DNA of 64,000 nucleotides from JANMZR01 sp031383555 (GTDB taxonomy: Bacteria; Bacteroidota; Bacteroidia; Cytophagales; Spirosomataceae): the NCBI GenBank assembly GCA_031383555.1, contig JANMZR010000159.1, positions 1-64,000 of the forward strand. The letters run 5' to 3'. The notes under the pieces were generated by a model. The model saw only the letters and a list, made by a program, of their open reading frames with translations, had not been told where the DNA came from and did not search any database. A program made the position numbers and the translations under genes. Positions 25,479 through 34,880 of this stretch are shown here, piece after piece. Position 1 is the stretch's first letter; each line of letters opens with the position of its first letter.

Positions 25479-26261
25479 ATGTTTAAAAAAATCAAAAATT
25501 TCATTCTCGTTTTGCTTCTATTTTCAAGTCAAATTATTTTAGGGCAAAATAGTGATTTTCCGGAAAAACCTAATCCACCACGATTGGTGACTGATTTTAC
25601 AATGACACTCAGTCAAGAAGAAACCAGTGCACTTGAGCAAAAGCTTCGAAATTATAACGATACAACCTCAAGCCAAATAGCTATTGTGGTGGTGAAAAGT
25701 ATTGGCGATTATGAAATAAACCAATATGCTACTGAACTGGCGATGAAATGGGGAATTGGCCAAAAAGGAAAAAACAATGGAATATTGATATTATGGGCTA
25801 CCGCAAACCGTAAAATTTATATAGCAACAGGATACGGCATGGAAGAAAAAGTGCCTGATATTATCGCCAAACGTATTGTAAATGAGCTCATTATACCCAA
25901 CTTCAAACTAGGCCAATATTACCAAGGGCTCAATGTAGCTACCGACGAAATAATTGCCCGAATGAGTGGCCAATTTAAAGGTGATGATAAACAAGGTGAT
26001 GGCGAATTTCCATTTGTTTTTTTCATAATACTTCTATTTGTGTTATTGATATTCATGTACATCGCACGTAAAAATGGAGGCCGAGGCAATAGATTTAATG
26101 ACAGAAATCGTGGTGGAGGCTTTATGGGTGGCGGGATGCCATGGATTATTACAAATTCAGGTGGCTCAAGCTGGGGTGGGGGTGGGGGCGACTCAGGTGG
26201 CGGCTTCGGCGGTTTTGGTGGTGGCGACTTCGGTGGTGGTGGCGCTGGAGGGGATTATTAA
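25479..26261 (+). CDS. Exported, membrane-anchored TPM-domain protein with Gly-rich tail (YgcG-like)
   Basis: 260 residues from the ATG at 25479 (an in-frame TTG at 25464 is less likely). A signal peptide ends near IILGQ. The TPM domain follows (LVTDFTMTLSQEETSALEQK, then SQIAIVVVKSI, WGIGQKGKNNGILIL, IATGYGMEE). One membrane helix (FVFFIILLFVLLIFMYIA) is followed by a Gly-rich tail ending GGGGAGGDY. This is the usual build of the LemA-partner TPM proteins. Confidence 0.9.
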   Translation: MFKKIKNFILVLLLFSSQIILGQNSDFPEKPNPPRLVTDFTMTLSQEETSALEQKLRNYNDTTSSQIAIVVVKSIGDYEINQYATELAMKWGIGQKGKNNGILILWATANRKIYIATGYGMEEKVPDIIAKRIVNELIIPNFKLGQYYQGLNVATDEIIARMSGQFKGDDKQGDGEFPFVFFIILLFVLLIFMYIARKNGGRGNRFNDRNRGGGFMGGGMPWIITNSGGSSWGGGGGDSGGGFGGFGGGDFGGGGAGGDY

Positions 26262-26337
26262 AAAAATAGATAAGAATAATTATTTGTTTAAAAACTAAAA
26301 AAGATGAGAATATAAACCCCATTTTTTTTTATAGAAA

Positions 26338-27528
26338 TCAATATAAAAAACCAAAAAGCCAAAGTGGAATTTTATTTCCTCTTCCTACCTGCACATCGTC
26401 AATTGCTAAAAAGCTGTCTTTTACATCAGCAATTTGGGTGAAACTTTTTTGAGCACCACCAATTTCAAACAGATATTTATTTTCAACCGAAAAGTCCCCT
26501 TTTTTAACATAATTTACAGCATACTTAGCCGATAGTTGATTAATAAAATAAAGCTCACGCAAAGTACCTTTATTGACTGTATCGCCAGAAACGGCATAAA
26601 TAAGATTCGTATTTTGCAAATATATTTTTTCAGGTTTCGATAAGGTGCTATAGCTTTTGCCTGAGTCGGTTAGCAAATATAATAGCTTCGATTCAGCCAA
26701 GTAATAAAGATAATTATTGAGTGTATTTCTATTCAATTCCAAACTTTCGGCAAGTTTCGAAATATTGGGTTGAAAAGGTAATTGTGTAGCTAAAATATAT
26801 AGTAACTTCTTCATTTTGAATATATTATGAACATTTATTTCCAATATATACGGCAAGTCAACTTCCAAAGAAGTATTTACTACATTCTCCAATTTCATGT
26901 TAAAATCCCTTTTATCCTCAAGATAAAAAGGGTAGTAACCATGCTTTAAATATTGGTCAAAATATTTAAATATGTTTATTTTTTCAACTATGCCTTCAGC
27001 TATTTGTATATGGTTTTTTAATAATTCAGACAAAGGAATTGTATCAAACCTAAGCCCTGCTTCCAACTCTAAAAACTCTCGAAATGATAGCCCTTCCAAT
27101 GTATAAGACACTGCCCTGCGGCTCAGATCGGCAAAAGATTTGTATATTTGAAGAATCGACGAGCCAGAAAAAACCAGATTCAGGTCTGGATATAAGTCAT
27201 GAATTGTCTTAATTTCTCTGCTCCAATCAGAATATTTATGTATTTCGTCGATAAAAAGATGAGTACCACCTCTATTTACATGGTATTCTGCTATTTCAAA
27301 AATAGAAAACGGCTTGGCTATTAGGCTATCCATGGACACATATAACGCCTCCTTTTCTGTTAAATTCCTCTTAATATACTGTAAAAGAAGGGTGGTTTTA
27401 CCTACCCCTTTTGCTCCTTTAATGGCTATTAGCTTTCCCTCCCAATTGATATCGGCCATTAGATATCTTGTGAATGCAGTCTTAGTTTTTTTCAGATAAC
27501 TGATATGCAAGTCATATAATTTTTCCAT
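26338..27528 (-). CDS. DUF4143-type AAA+ ATPase
   Basis: 396 residues. Walker A is GAKGVGKT at residues 38-45, Walker B is LFIDEIH, and a sensor-1-like VFSGSS follows. A winged-helix-like middle (ISKLAESLELNRNTLNNYLYYL) precedes the C-terminal nuclease-like DUF4143 domain (LRELYFINQL). These ATPases are common in Bacteroidota, often mobile in distribution, and their function is poorly known. It stands alone in an A/T-rich island with a 10-bp palindrome upstream. Confidence 0.88.
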   Translation of the reverse strand: MEKLYDLHISYLKKTKTAFTRYLMADINWEGKLIAIKGAKGVGKTTLLLQYIKRNLTEKEALYVSMDSLIAKPFSIFEIAEYHVNRGGTHLFIDEIHKYSDWSREIKTIHDLYPDLNLVFSGSSILQIYKSFADLSRRAVSYTLEGLSFREFLELEAGLRFDTIPLSELLKNHIQIAEGIVEKINIFKYFDQYLKHGYYPFYLEDKRDFNMKLENVVNTSLEVDLPYILEINVHNIFKMKKLLYILATQLPFQPNISKLAESLELNRNTLNNYLYYLAESKLLYLLTDSGKSYSTLSKPEKIYLQNTNLIYAVSGDTVNKGTLRELYFINQLSAKYAVNYVKKGDFSVENKYLFEIGGAQKSFTQIADVKDSFLAIDDVQVGRGNKIPLWLFGFLY

Positions 27529-27592
27529 ATTTTGCTTATTAATAAGGGCAAATATACTAATATATGTTTAATAATATAATCATATATTATAT

Positions 27593-27618
27593 ATTATGCT
27601 TACTAAAATAAGCATAAT
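27593..27618. promoter_or_regulatory. Perfect 10-bp palindrome upstream of the DUF4143-type ATPase
   Basis: ATTATGCTTA (27593-27602), loop ctaaaa, TAAGCATAAT (27609-27618). No T run follows in either direction, so a terminator is unlikely. It lies 65 nt upstream of the reverse-strand ATPase start, where an operator would be placed. Confidence 0.4.
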
Positions 27619-27674
27619 TTATATTTAACAAATTGTAAATCAATATATTAATAAATTATTAAAATAAATATATA

Positions 27675-28229
27675 TTATTTTTTATTTCTCCGAATTAGAA
27701 TTGGGTTGTACCATAACCAGAAACCTGTAAATGAAAGCAGAATTAGGCCTAAAGATGTGAAGGTGGTATAAATAAGCTTGAAAGTATCATTCTCATTTTT
27801 GAAAAAATAATCTACTATTGAGCCATCGTGTATTTTCTCGATAAAGTCTGATTTTCTGGTATTTACGGCTAATATCTCACCTGTTTTAATGTCTATTTGA
27901 AGCTCTGTAAAATGGCTTGAGAACACAATTTTGGCAATACCTTTTTTGGGCCTGATGTCTATGCGGTCAATTTCATCTGATAACTTTAAGGTTTGTTTTG
28001 CATAGAATTTTGCAATTGTTTGCAGGCTATCGATTTTAATAAAGGGTCTACTGCTCTGGGAAGTACTATTTTCAGTTTTGGGTAAAAGTTCAGTTTGTTT
28101 TTTCCAACCAAGCAGCAAGCCAGTAATACCAACTAATAGCATAAAAACAGATAATGGTATGGCTATCCACTTATGTATTTTCCGATAAAACCTTGTTGCA
28201 CTTGATATTTTAGATGTTCCTGATCTCAT
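27675..28229 (-). CDS. PepSY-associated membrane protein
   Basis: 184 residues with a membrane helix at each end. The N-terminus RFYRKIHKWIAIPLSVFMLL and the C-terminus LGLILLSFTGFWLWYNP are the PepSY_TM pattern. The segment between is periplasmic and contains a PepSY-like half (LQIDIKTGEILAVNTR). Related proteins include iron-siderophore reductase-like proteins, but no reductase domain is present here. Its start overlaps the upstream lipoprotein stop by 4 nt (ATGA), so the two are translationally coupled. Confidence 0.8.
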   Translation of the reverse strand: MRSGTSKISSATRFYRKIHKWIAIPLSVFMLLVGITGLLLGWKKQTELLPKTENSTSQSSRPFIKIDSLQTIAKFYAKQTLKLSDEIDRIDIRPKKGIAKIVFSSHFTELQIDIKTGEILAVNTRKSDFIEKIHDGSIVDYFFKNENDTFKLIYTTFTSLGLILLSFTGFWLWYNPILIRRNKK

Positions 28230-28765
28230 TTCCTATTACCTACAATCTTATAGTTTTCTTCATCAAAAACCATTATTTTTTGCTTTCCTTTAATTGTATA
28301 TTTCTTCAGATTTCCCTCTTCGAAACTAGCAGTTATGTGCTTTTCCCAACGATAAAGCATATTTTCATCACTCGAGGTGATATCAATTGATTCAACTTGT
28401 TGATTTTGAGGCGTTTTGACGATTGAAATTGATGAAATCGGCTTTTTTTCACCAGCTTTCAGCCTATATTTTATGGTTGTATCAGTTTCTATAATCTCAT
28501 AACTTCCTAAAAAAGCAGCTTTATTAATATCCGATTGCATAAAAGGGCTTAGTTCTTTTGTCCAATCAATAGTGGATATTTCTTTGGTTTCTTTCTCTGA
28601 ATTTATCTCTATTTCTTTTTTAAAAACAGGCTTTTGCTTAGCCATTTTTTCAATTTGGTTGGTAAACAAAGCTTTAATATCGAAGTATTTTATTGTTTTC
28701 ACATCATTTTCTTGTTCACAAGAAATACATGAAATAGCAAGAAAAAAGTATATTATTTTATACAT
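28226..28765 (-). CDS. Lipoprotein of unknown function coupled to the PepSY protein
   Basis: 179 residues with a lipoprotein signal (IISCISC type, lipid Cys near residue 16, MYKIIYFFLAISCISC). The mature part is hydrophilic and beta-rich, ending in GKQKIMVFDEENYKIVG. I do not recognise the family. The 4-nt ATGA overlap with the PepSY gene suggests that they work as a pair at the envelope, perhaps in metal or haem handling; that is inference. Confidence 0.7.
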   Translation of the reverse strand: MYKIIYFFLAISCISCEQENDVKTIKYFDIKALFTNQIEKMAKQKPVFKKEIEINSEKETKEISTIDWTKELSPFMQSDINKAAFLGSYEIIETDTTIKYRLKAGEKKPISSISIVKTPQNQQVESIDITSSDENMLYRWEKHITASFEEGNLKKYTIKGKQKIMVFDEENYKIVGNRK

Positions 28766-28773
28766 TAGATTTT

Positions 28774-28818
28774 AAAATAAAACATCGACGAAATACATTT
28801 TGAACCTCGTCGATGTTT
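28774..28818 (-). terminator. Terminator after gpmI
   Basis: A perfect 12-bp stem AAACATCGACGA (28780-28791) / TCGTCGATGTTT (28807-28818) with a 15-nt loop. On the reverse strand it is followed by a T-rich stretch (TTATTTT). It separates gpmI from the lipoprotein/PepSY pair. Confidence 0.75.
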
Positions 28819-28831
28819 AAAAGTTTTGAAT

Positions 28832-30346
28832 TTATAATAAACTAAAGCCCGTCATTTCTTTTGGCTTTTCAACTCCCATCAACTCTAATATTGTGGGTGC
28901 AATATCCCCTAATTTGCCATTATTAATTGCTTTTTTATAATTATTATCCACTAAAATACATGGAACCAGATTTGTTGTATGGGCTGTGTTGGGTGTTCCG
29001 TCCTCATTTATCATATATTCGGCATTGCCATGGTCGGCTATGATGATGAAAGTGTAACCATGAGCTAAACCAGTTTTTACAACGGCTTCTGCACAGGCGT
29101 CCACAGTTTCAACAGCTTTTACAACTGCCTCAAATACACCAGTATGGCCCACCATATCGGGGTTGGCAAAGTTTAGACACACAAAATCTACTTCTTCTTT
29201 TTTAAGTTCGGGAATGAGTGCATCTCGCAAATCAGCAGCCGACATTTCGGGTGCCAAGTCATAGGTGGCTACTTTTGGAGAGGGGCTCATCATATTTTTT
29301 TGTCCAACGAAAGGCTCTTCACGACCTCCAGAAAAGAAGAAAGTAACATGAGGATATTTCTCCGTTTCGGCCATTCGAATTTGCTTTTTCCCCGCCTTTT
29401 CTAAAACCTCACCAAGGGTAATAGGCACGTTTGAGTCATCAAATATTACTTTTACGTTTTCGAAAGTTTTGTCATATTCTGTCATGGTGAGGTAATACAA
29501 ATCCAACTTTTTCATGCCTTGCTCAGGAAAATCTTTTTGTGTGAGCGTTTGTGTAATCTCACGGCCACGGTCGGTACGGAAATTGAAACATAACACAACA
29601 TCGCCTGGCTCAATATTACCATTCACACTGGAATTAATTATGGGTTTTATAAATTCGTCGGTTACGCCAGCTTCGTAAGAATTTGATATTGAGGTAAATA
29701 GACTTGCTTCTGTCACTTTTTCACCCATCCCATTTACCATTGCATCATAAGCTAATTTTACTCTTTCCCAGCGGTTGTCACGATCCATAGCGAAATAACG
29801 GCCTGTAATTGAGGCTATTTTAGCACCAGTTTTTGTGCACGTATTTTGTAAATCTGCTAAATAACCTAATCCACCTTTGGGGTCGGTATCACGCCCATCT
29901 GTGAATGCGTGGACAAAAACATTTTGTAGGCCCGCATTTCCCGCAGCTAAAACTAAAGCTTTCAAGTGCTCGATATGTGAGTGTACACCTCCGTCAGAAA
30001 CCAAGCCTATGAAATGAAATTTTTTGTTGTGAGCCTTGGCATATTCGAAGGCCTCTGCCAAAACGGGTTCTTGGTTTAAAGTTCCTTCTTTTACTGATTT
30101 ATTTATACGCACCAAATTTTGATAAACTATGCGGCCAGCACCCAAATTCATATGACCAACCTCAGAATTCCCCATTTGACCTTCGGGTAAGCCTACCGCT
30201 AGCCCTGAAGCCTCCAATTTTGAATGAGGATATTTTGGATAAAGAGAGTCTATAAATGGCGTATCGGCGGCATCAACTGCCGAAACTTTCACATTGGGAG
30301 CGATGCCCCAGCCATCCAAAATCATTAAAACTACTTTCTTATTCAC
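28832..30346 (-). CDS. gpmI: 2,3-bisphosphoglycerate-independent phosphoglycerate mutase
   Basis: Interconverts 3- and 2-phosphoglycerate in glycolysis. The 504-residue length is standard. It has the N-terminal LMILDGWG metal site, the phospho-Ser motif GNSEVGHMNLGAGR, FTDGRDTDP, FNFRTDRGRE and the C-terminal ADHGNAEYM metal ligands. Manganese dependent in the family. It is a single gene between its own promoter (30383-30414) and a strong terminator. Confidence 0.97.
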   Translation of the reverse strand: MNKKVVLMILDGWGIAPNVKVSAVDAADTPFIDSLYPKYPHSKLEASGLAVGLPEGQMGNSEVGHMNLGAGRIVYQNLVRINKSVKEGTLNQEPVLAEAFEYAKAHNKKFHFIGLVSDGGVHSHIEHLKALVLAAGNAGLQNVFVHAFTDGRDTDPKGGLGYLADLQNTCTKTGAKIASITGRYFAMDRDNRWERVKLAYDAMVNGMGEKVTEASLFTSISNSYEAGVTDEFIKPIINSSVNGNIEPGDVVLCFNFRTDRGREITQTLTQKDFPEQGMKKLDLYYLTMTEYDKTFENVKVIFDDSNVPITLGEVLEKAGKKQIRMAETEKYPHVTFFFSGGREEPFVGQKNMMSPSPKVATYDLAPEMSAADLRDALIPELKKEEVDFVCLNFANPDMVGHTGVFEAVVKAVETVDACAEAVVKTGLAHGYTFIIIADHGNAEYMINEDGTPNTAHTTNLVPCILVDNNYKKAINNGKLGDIAPTILELMGVEKPKEMTGFSLL

Positions 30347-30382
30347 GATATTTATCTTTATTATTAATTTCTAATTATAACT

Positions 30383-30414
30383 CAAAGTTAATCTATTCTT
30401 AAAGGCATTCCAAA
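30383..30414 (-). promoter_or_regulatory. Bacteroidota-type promoter for gpmI
   Basis: On the reverse strand, TTTG (30414-30411), a 20-nt spacer, then TAACTTTG (30390-30383), a perfect TAnnTTTG. The leader would be about 30 nt. Confidence 0.6.
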
Positions 30415-30537
30415 AAAGGATAAGGTTGAAAAGCCAGATATTTAGTTTTAATAATTAGTCAAAATTGACCAATTACACATTAAAATAACTTAAAAAAGCT
30501 TTACTAGGCCTTAACTTTGGGCATAAAAAAATAAAAT

Positions 30538-32931
30538 TTGAAACAGCTCCTAATTATTATCCTTTTTAGCATATTTACCAATTCAATATTTGGCCAAAAA
30601 AATGGAATTATAGTAGGAGAAATTTATGATAAAAAGGGACCAATTGAATTTGCAAACGTTCTTGTTGTTTCAAAAAATGATTCACTAAAAATCTTTAAAA
30701 ATTCAATTTCTGATTCAATGGGTCAATTTAGAGTTTTAGAAGTTCCAATTGGTAATTATACCGTTAAAATTCAGCTAATAAGCTATAAAGCAAGTAAATT
30801 AAATGTGCTTATTGAGGCAAATAATCTTAATATTAATTTGGGGAGAATTAATCTGGATGTAGATGTTAAAATGTTGGCAGCCGTTGAAGTTACGTCAAAG
30901 AAAAACTTAATTCAAAAAACATCTAATGGATTCATAATCAACACCTCCGCCAATATATCTCAGGCGGGAGGCTCAGCAATTGATTTACTAAGAAATACAC
31001 CAACTGTGGTGGTGGATCCAGAAGGAGCTATTTTTTTACGAGGTAAAACACCTCAAATATTAGTAAATGGGCGCAATTCGGGTATTACAAATATGGATCA
31101 AATAATGGCGAGTAGTATTGAAAGTATAGAGATTATAAATAATCCTTCCGCACAATTTGATGCCGATTCAGAAGGAGGTATAATTAACATTAAATTGAAG
31201 AAAAATAACCAAGAAGGTACAAATGGGGCAATGGCTTTGGGTATGGGGTATGGAGCAAAATTAAGGGCTAATTCTTCTTTTTTGGTAGGCCATAAAGCAG
31301 GGAAATGGAATATTGGCTTAGCCTATGACAACCGATTTGCTGAGCGAACAAGAAATATAACTGGTGAAAGAATAAATTTTAAGCTTCCCAATCAATATTT
31401 TTTAAATCAAAAGCGGGAAGATGAGCGTGTCGATAAAAATCAAAATCTTAAACTTAACTTAGATTATTCCATAAATTCAAAAAATACAATTAGCTTGGAA
31501 GCCATTGGTAGTCATGTGATTGAGGATAATAATGAAATAATAAGAAACCTAACAAAAACAGAATTAAAATCATTTGTAAATAACAACTCCCGCCAATCAT
31601 TGGAATATCGTAAAGAAAAGGTAATAGAATTGGCTTTGGTTCATACTAAAAAATTTGTTGACCTACGAAAAACCCTAACAACGAGCTTGAGTACTTCACT
31701 CGGTAAAAACAATGAAGATACGGATATAAATACACAACAACTATTCGAGAATGAATCTATTTCTGGGTTACCAGCCTATCAAAAAACCTATAATTATGAC
31801 GTTAGAAAAATAAGTAATTTGCAGTTAGATTTTGTTCAACCAATATCGTTAAAAAGCCAAATTGAAATAGGCTACAAAGGAATTTTACGTGTATTGAATT
31901 CGGATTTCCAAAGTAAATTTAAATCTAATGGAGAGTTTGTAATTAATCCACAGACTAGCAATATATTTGATTTTACTGAAAATATCCACGCAATATATGG
32001 GCAGTTCAATTCCTTTATTGGGGAAAAGGAGAACCCAGTTTTTAAGTATAATTTTGGCTTACGTGCCGAAGGTGTTTCTAATAAAGGAGAAGGCAAAAAT
32101 AAGAGTTTATTACTTGATAATCAATATTTTAATTTTTTCCCAACAGCGAGTTTTTCCTATTTTTTGAAAGAAAATGAATCTATAAAAGTAAATTTAGGCA
32201 AACGAATAAATAGACCAAATTTGGGAAATTTAAACCCTTTTACAGACATTACTGATTCACTTACCCAACGAAGCGGCAATCCAAATTTGAGGCCAGAAAT
32301 CGTGAAAATAGTTGAAATTGGTTACAATAAAGACTGGAACAAAGCATCGTTTTCAAGTTCTATTTTTTACAGAACTTCAACAGATATTATCCAACCTTAT
32401 ACCATATTGAAACCTGATGGCGTATTATTTACAAAACCATTAAACTTTGGGAGAGGGTCTATTTTAGGTTTAGAAAGCTTATTTTCAGCAACTTTAAACC
32501 GAGTTTGGGATACTAATATTAGTATTACTGTATTTCAACAAAATATAAATGGGGGAAATATTGAGCCAAATCTTTCCAACGCTGTAAATAGTTGGAATGG
32601 AAAGCTTATCAATAATTTCTCTATATGGCAAAATGGCAAAGTTCAATTAGTTTCTGTTTATAATTCACCTATTGCAACCCCACAAGGTACTCGAATAGCC
32701 GTTTATAACACAGATCTAGGCTTTCAGCAGAAAATAAATAAGGCACGCCTTGGCTTAATTGTTACCGATATCTTTAACCAACAAATTAGTGGAAATATTT
32801 GGAATACAATAGACTTTAGCTATAAAAGAATTGGAAAAGTGGACACCCGTGCCATTCTGATTACATTTGCGTATACTTTTAGCGGCAACTTTAAAGATAA
32901 GCTAATGGAAAACAAATTTTCAAACGATTAA
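30538..32931 (+). CDS. TonB-dependent-receptor-like outer-membrane protein (OMP_b-brl type)
   Basis: 797 residues. An export signal (MKQLLIIILFSIF..., cut near FGQ) is followed by a carboxypeptidase-regulatory-like domain at about residues 20-110 (GEIYDKKGPIEFANVLVV). A plug-like domain follows (GSAIDLLRNTPTVVVDPEG, IEIINNPSAQFDADSEGGI), then a beta-barrel to the end with the RPNLGNLNPF / GNPNLRPE signature of the outer-membrane beta-barrel family. It starts with TTG; no in-frame ATG is near. A TAACTTTG box lies at 30512-30519. The substrate is unknown. Confidence 0.88.
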   Translation: MKQLLIIILFSIFTNSIFGQKNGIIVGEIYDKKGPIEFANVLVVSKNDSLKIFKNSISDSMGQFRVLEVPIGNYTVKIQLISYKASKLNVLIEANNLNINLGRINLDVDVKMLAAVEVTSKKNLIQKTSNGFIINTSANISQAGGSAIDLLRNTPTVVVDPEGAIFLRGKTPQILVNGRNSGITNMDQIMASSIESIEIINNPSAQFDADSEGGIINIKLKKNNQEGTNGAMALGMGYGAKLRANSSFLVGHKAGKWNIGLAYDNRFAERTRNITGERINFKLPNQYFLNQKREDERVDKNQNLKLNLDYSINSKNTISLEAIGSHVIEDNNEIIRNLTKTELKSFVNNNSRQSLEYRKEKVIELALVHTKKFVDLRKTLTTSLSTSLGKNNEDTDINTQQLFENESISGLPAYQKTYNYDVRKISNLQLDFVQPISLKSQIEIGYKGILRVLNSDFQSKFKSNGEFVINPQTSNIFDFTENIHAIYGQFNSFIGEKENPVFKYNFGLRAEGVSNKGEGKNKSLLLDNQYFNFFPTASFSYFLKENESIKVNLGKRINRPNLGNLNPFTDITDSLTQRSGNPNLRPEIVKIVEIGYNKDWNKASFSSSIFYRTSTDIIQPYTILKPDGVLFTKPLNFGRGSILGLESLFSATLNRVWDTNISITVFQQNINGGNIEPNLSNAVNSWNGKLINNFSIWQNGKVQLVSVYNSPIATPQGTRIAVYNTDLGFQQKINKARLGLIVTDIFNQQISGNIWNTIDFSYKRIGKVDTRAILITFAYTFSGNFKDKLMENKFSND

Positions 32932-32941
32932 TAATAAACAA

Positions 32942-33433
32942 TTAATATTCGTGTTTTTTGGCGATCCAATTTAAAAAGGCCTCATTACTTCGTTTAATTA
33001 TTTGATATACATTTTCAAAATCATCTTTTGTGCCATAATATGGGTCGGGAACAGAATCAGTTTGATTTGATTCCAAATCAAATTTTCTTAATAAAAAACA
33101 GCTTTCTTCTGGTTGGTGTTTGCCAAATGCAATTAAGCTAAACACTTGAATATCAGCTAGATTATTTGTATCCATAGAGACAATATAATCAAAATCTAAG
33201 AAATCTTGAATGTCAATTTGCCTGCAAGAATGAGTTAAATTGATGCCATGAATTTCAGCATTTTGGCGGGTTCTTAAATCGGGTAATTTGCCAATATGAT
33301 AATTGGCAGTGCCAGCGGAATCAACAAATATTTTATGTGAAAGTCCTTTTTTTGCAATTAAATCTCTCATTGTGCCCTCGGCAATTGGCGAGCGACAAAT
33401 ATTACCGAGGCAAACGTAGAGGATTTTTAGCAT
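32942..33433 (-). CDS. Low-molecular-weight protein-tyrosine phosphatase
   Basis: 163 residues. The N-terminal P-loop VCLGNICRSP carries nucleophile Cys8 and Arg14, followed by DSAGTANYHIG. The general acid is Asp in VPDPYYG near residue 125. It removes phosphate from tyrosine in proteins; in bacteria these often pair with exopolysaccharide kinases, none of which is nearby. It converges on the TonB-type receptor gene and diverges from a permease gene. Confidence 0.93.
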   Translation of the reverse strand: MLKILYVCLGNICRSPIAEGTMRDLIAKKGLSHKIFVDSAGTANYHIGKLPDLRTRQNAEIHGINLTHSCRQIDIQDFLDFDYIVSMDTNNLADIQVFSLIAFGKHQPEESCFLLRKFDLESNQTDSVPDPYYGTKDDFENVYQIIKRSNEAFLNWIAKKHEY

Positions 33434-33485
33434 ATTTTGTTAAATAAAAATTGATATTTGACTATTCCTTTTTTTAAATCTTTCA

Positions 33486-33518
33486 CAAAGATATTTTAAA
33501 TTTACCAGTGCATTCAAA
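33486..33518 (-). promoter_or_regulatory. Candidate promoter for the LMW phosphatase gene
   Basis: On the reverse strand, TTTG (33518-33515), a 21-nt spacer, then TATCTTTG (33493-33486). The spacer is at the long end of the accepted range, so this is weaker than the tRNA and gpmI promoters. Confidence 0.4.
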
Positions 33519-33525
33519 AAAAAAC

Positions 33526-34809
33526 ATGCCTCAAATCCATAAAATAGGCTGGAAAACGGCCACCATGTTGGTTATTTCAAATATGATTGGCACTGGTGTA
33601 TTCACCAGCCTGGGCTACCAATTGGCTGAGGTTCAAAATGTTTGGGCCATTGTACTCCTTTGGGTATTAGGTGGAGTTTTAGCATTAATTGGTGCTTTCA
33701 CTTTTGCTGAACTTGGTATACATTATAACAAATCAGGTGGCGATTTTGTGTTTATTAGCGAAGGGTTTACGCCTTTTTGGGGATATCTTTCGGCTTGGAC
33801 ATCGCTCATTATTGGTTTTTCAGCACCTGTGGCTATTGCTGGCTTAGCCATGGAAGCTTATTTGGGGCCATTTCATATTCCAAATATCAGGATTTATTTA
33901 GTTTTAACAATAATTGCCATCTCTCTTTTTCATACATTTTCTTTAAAAAAGAGTAGTATTTTTCAAAATATTACGACTCTTTTCAAAATACTTTTTGTGC
34001 TTTTTTTGTTGGGTTTGGGTGCATTTTACGCTCCTTTTCCAAATAATGCTATCAATACCGACACCTTAATGGTAAATGAAATTGTAAAACCTGGTTTTGC
34101 GGTTTCGCTTTTGTACGTTACTTATGCTTATACAGGCTGGAATGCCGCTGCCTATATTGTAGGAGAAATCAAAAATCCACAACGAGATTTACCTATTGCG
34201 CTCATTTTAGGCACTTTTGCAGTAATGTTTATTTACGTGCTTTTGCAACTGATTTTTTTAAAATTTGGTACTGTTGAGCAACTCAAAAATCAGCCTGAAG
34301 TGGCCTTATTATCTATTCAAAATATTTTAGGAGAGTCTGCTATGAAATGGATAAGTGGTGGAATTGGTTTCCAACTTATCGCAACTATGAGTTCTTATAT
34401 TTGGATTGGCCCAAGAATTATACATTCAATGGCACAGCAATATAGCCTTTGGCGTTGGCTGAGGCCAGTTAATAATTTTGGAATTCCAGTGAGAGCCATT
34501 TGGCTTCAATGTGCTGTAATTCTAGTACTCATGCTTTCTGGGAGCTTGCAGGAAGTTTTGCTTTATACTTCTTTTTTATTACAATTGATGGGCACTTTGG
34601 CGGTTGCAAGTTATTTAAAAATAAACAAAAAAGGTGATAAATTTAAAAGCCCAATGAGCCCATTTATTCAATATCTTTATATAGCATTTAGCCTTTTGGT
34701 GCTTGCTTTTATATTTTGGGATAAACCAAAAGAATGTCTTATAGGCTTGTGTATATTGGTGGTAGGAGCAATTACTTATTATTTTTCAGCAAAAGAGATA
34801 ATAAATTAA
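33526..34809 (+). CDS. APC-superfamily amino-acid permease
   Basis: 427 residues from the ATG at 33526 (an in-frame GTG at 33508 is less likely). About 12 membrane helices. The first helix has the unwound NMIGTGVFTSLGY motif of amino-acid/polyamine antiporters; FTFAELG and YTGWNAAAYIVGEIKNPQRD are further markers. The substrate cannot be told. The GNAT gene follows 71 nt later. Confidence 0.87.
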   Translation: MPQIHKIGWKTATMLVISNMIGTGVFTSLGYQLAEVQNVWAIVLLWVLGGVLALIGAFTFAELGIHYNKSGGDFVFISEGFTPFWGYLSAWTSLIIGFSAPVAIAGLAMEAYLGPFHIPNIRIYLVLTIIAISLFHTFSLKKSSIFQNITTLFKILFVLFLLGLGAFYAPFPNNAINTDTLMVNEIVKPGFAVSLLYVTYAYTGWNAAAYIVGEIKNPQRDLPIALILGTFAVMFIYVLLQLIFLKFGTVEQLKNQPEVALLSIQNILGESAMKWISGGIGFQLIATMSSYIWIGPRIIHSMAQQYSLWRWLRPVNNFGIPVRAIWLQCAVILVLMLSGSLQEVLLYTSFLLQLMGTLAVASYLKINKKGDKFKSPMSPFIQYLYIAFSLLVLAFIFWDKPKECLIGLCILVVGAITYYFSAKEIIN

Positions 34810-34880
34810 AACGGATACTCTCTTTGAAGTCATATAATAAATTAAAAATATTTAAAAAAAAGATTAGAAACTTTGAGAAA

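Noticed and set aside
27541..27674. Possible origin or AT-rich attachment site near the DUF4143-type gene
   Set aside because: No iterons, DnaA boxes, integrase or flanking duplications were seen; only one palindrome.
34734..34880. N-terminal extension of the GNAT gene
   Set aside because: It overlaps the permease gene by about 75 nt and has no acetyltransferase pattern; the ATG at 34881 starts the conserved domain.
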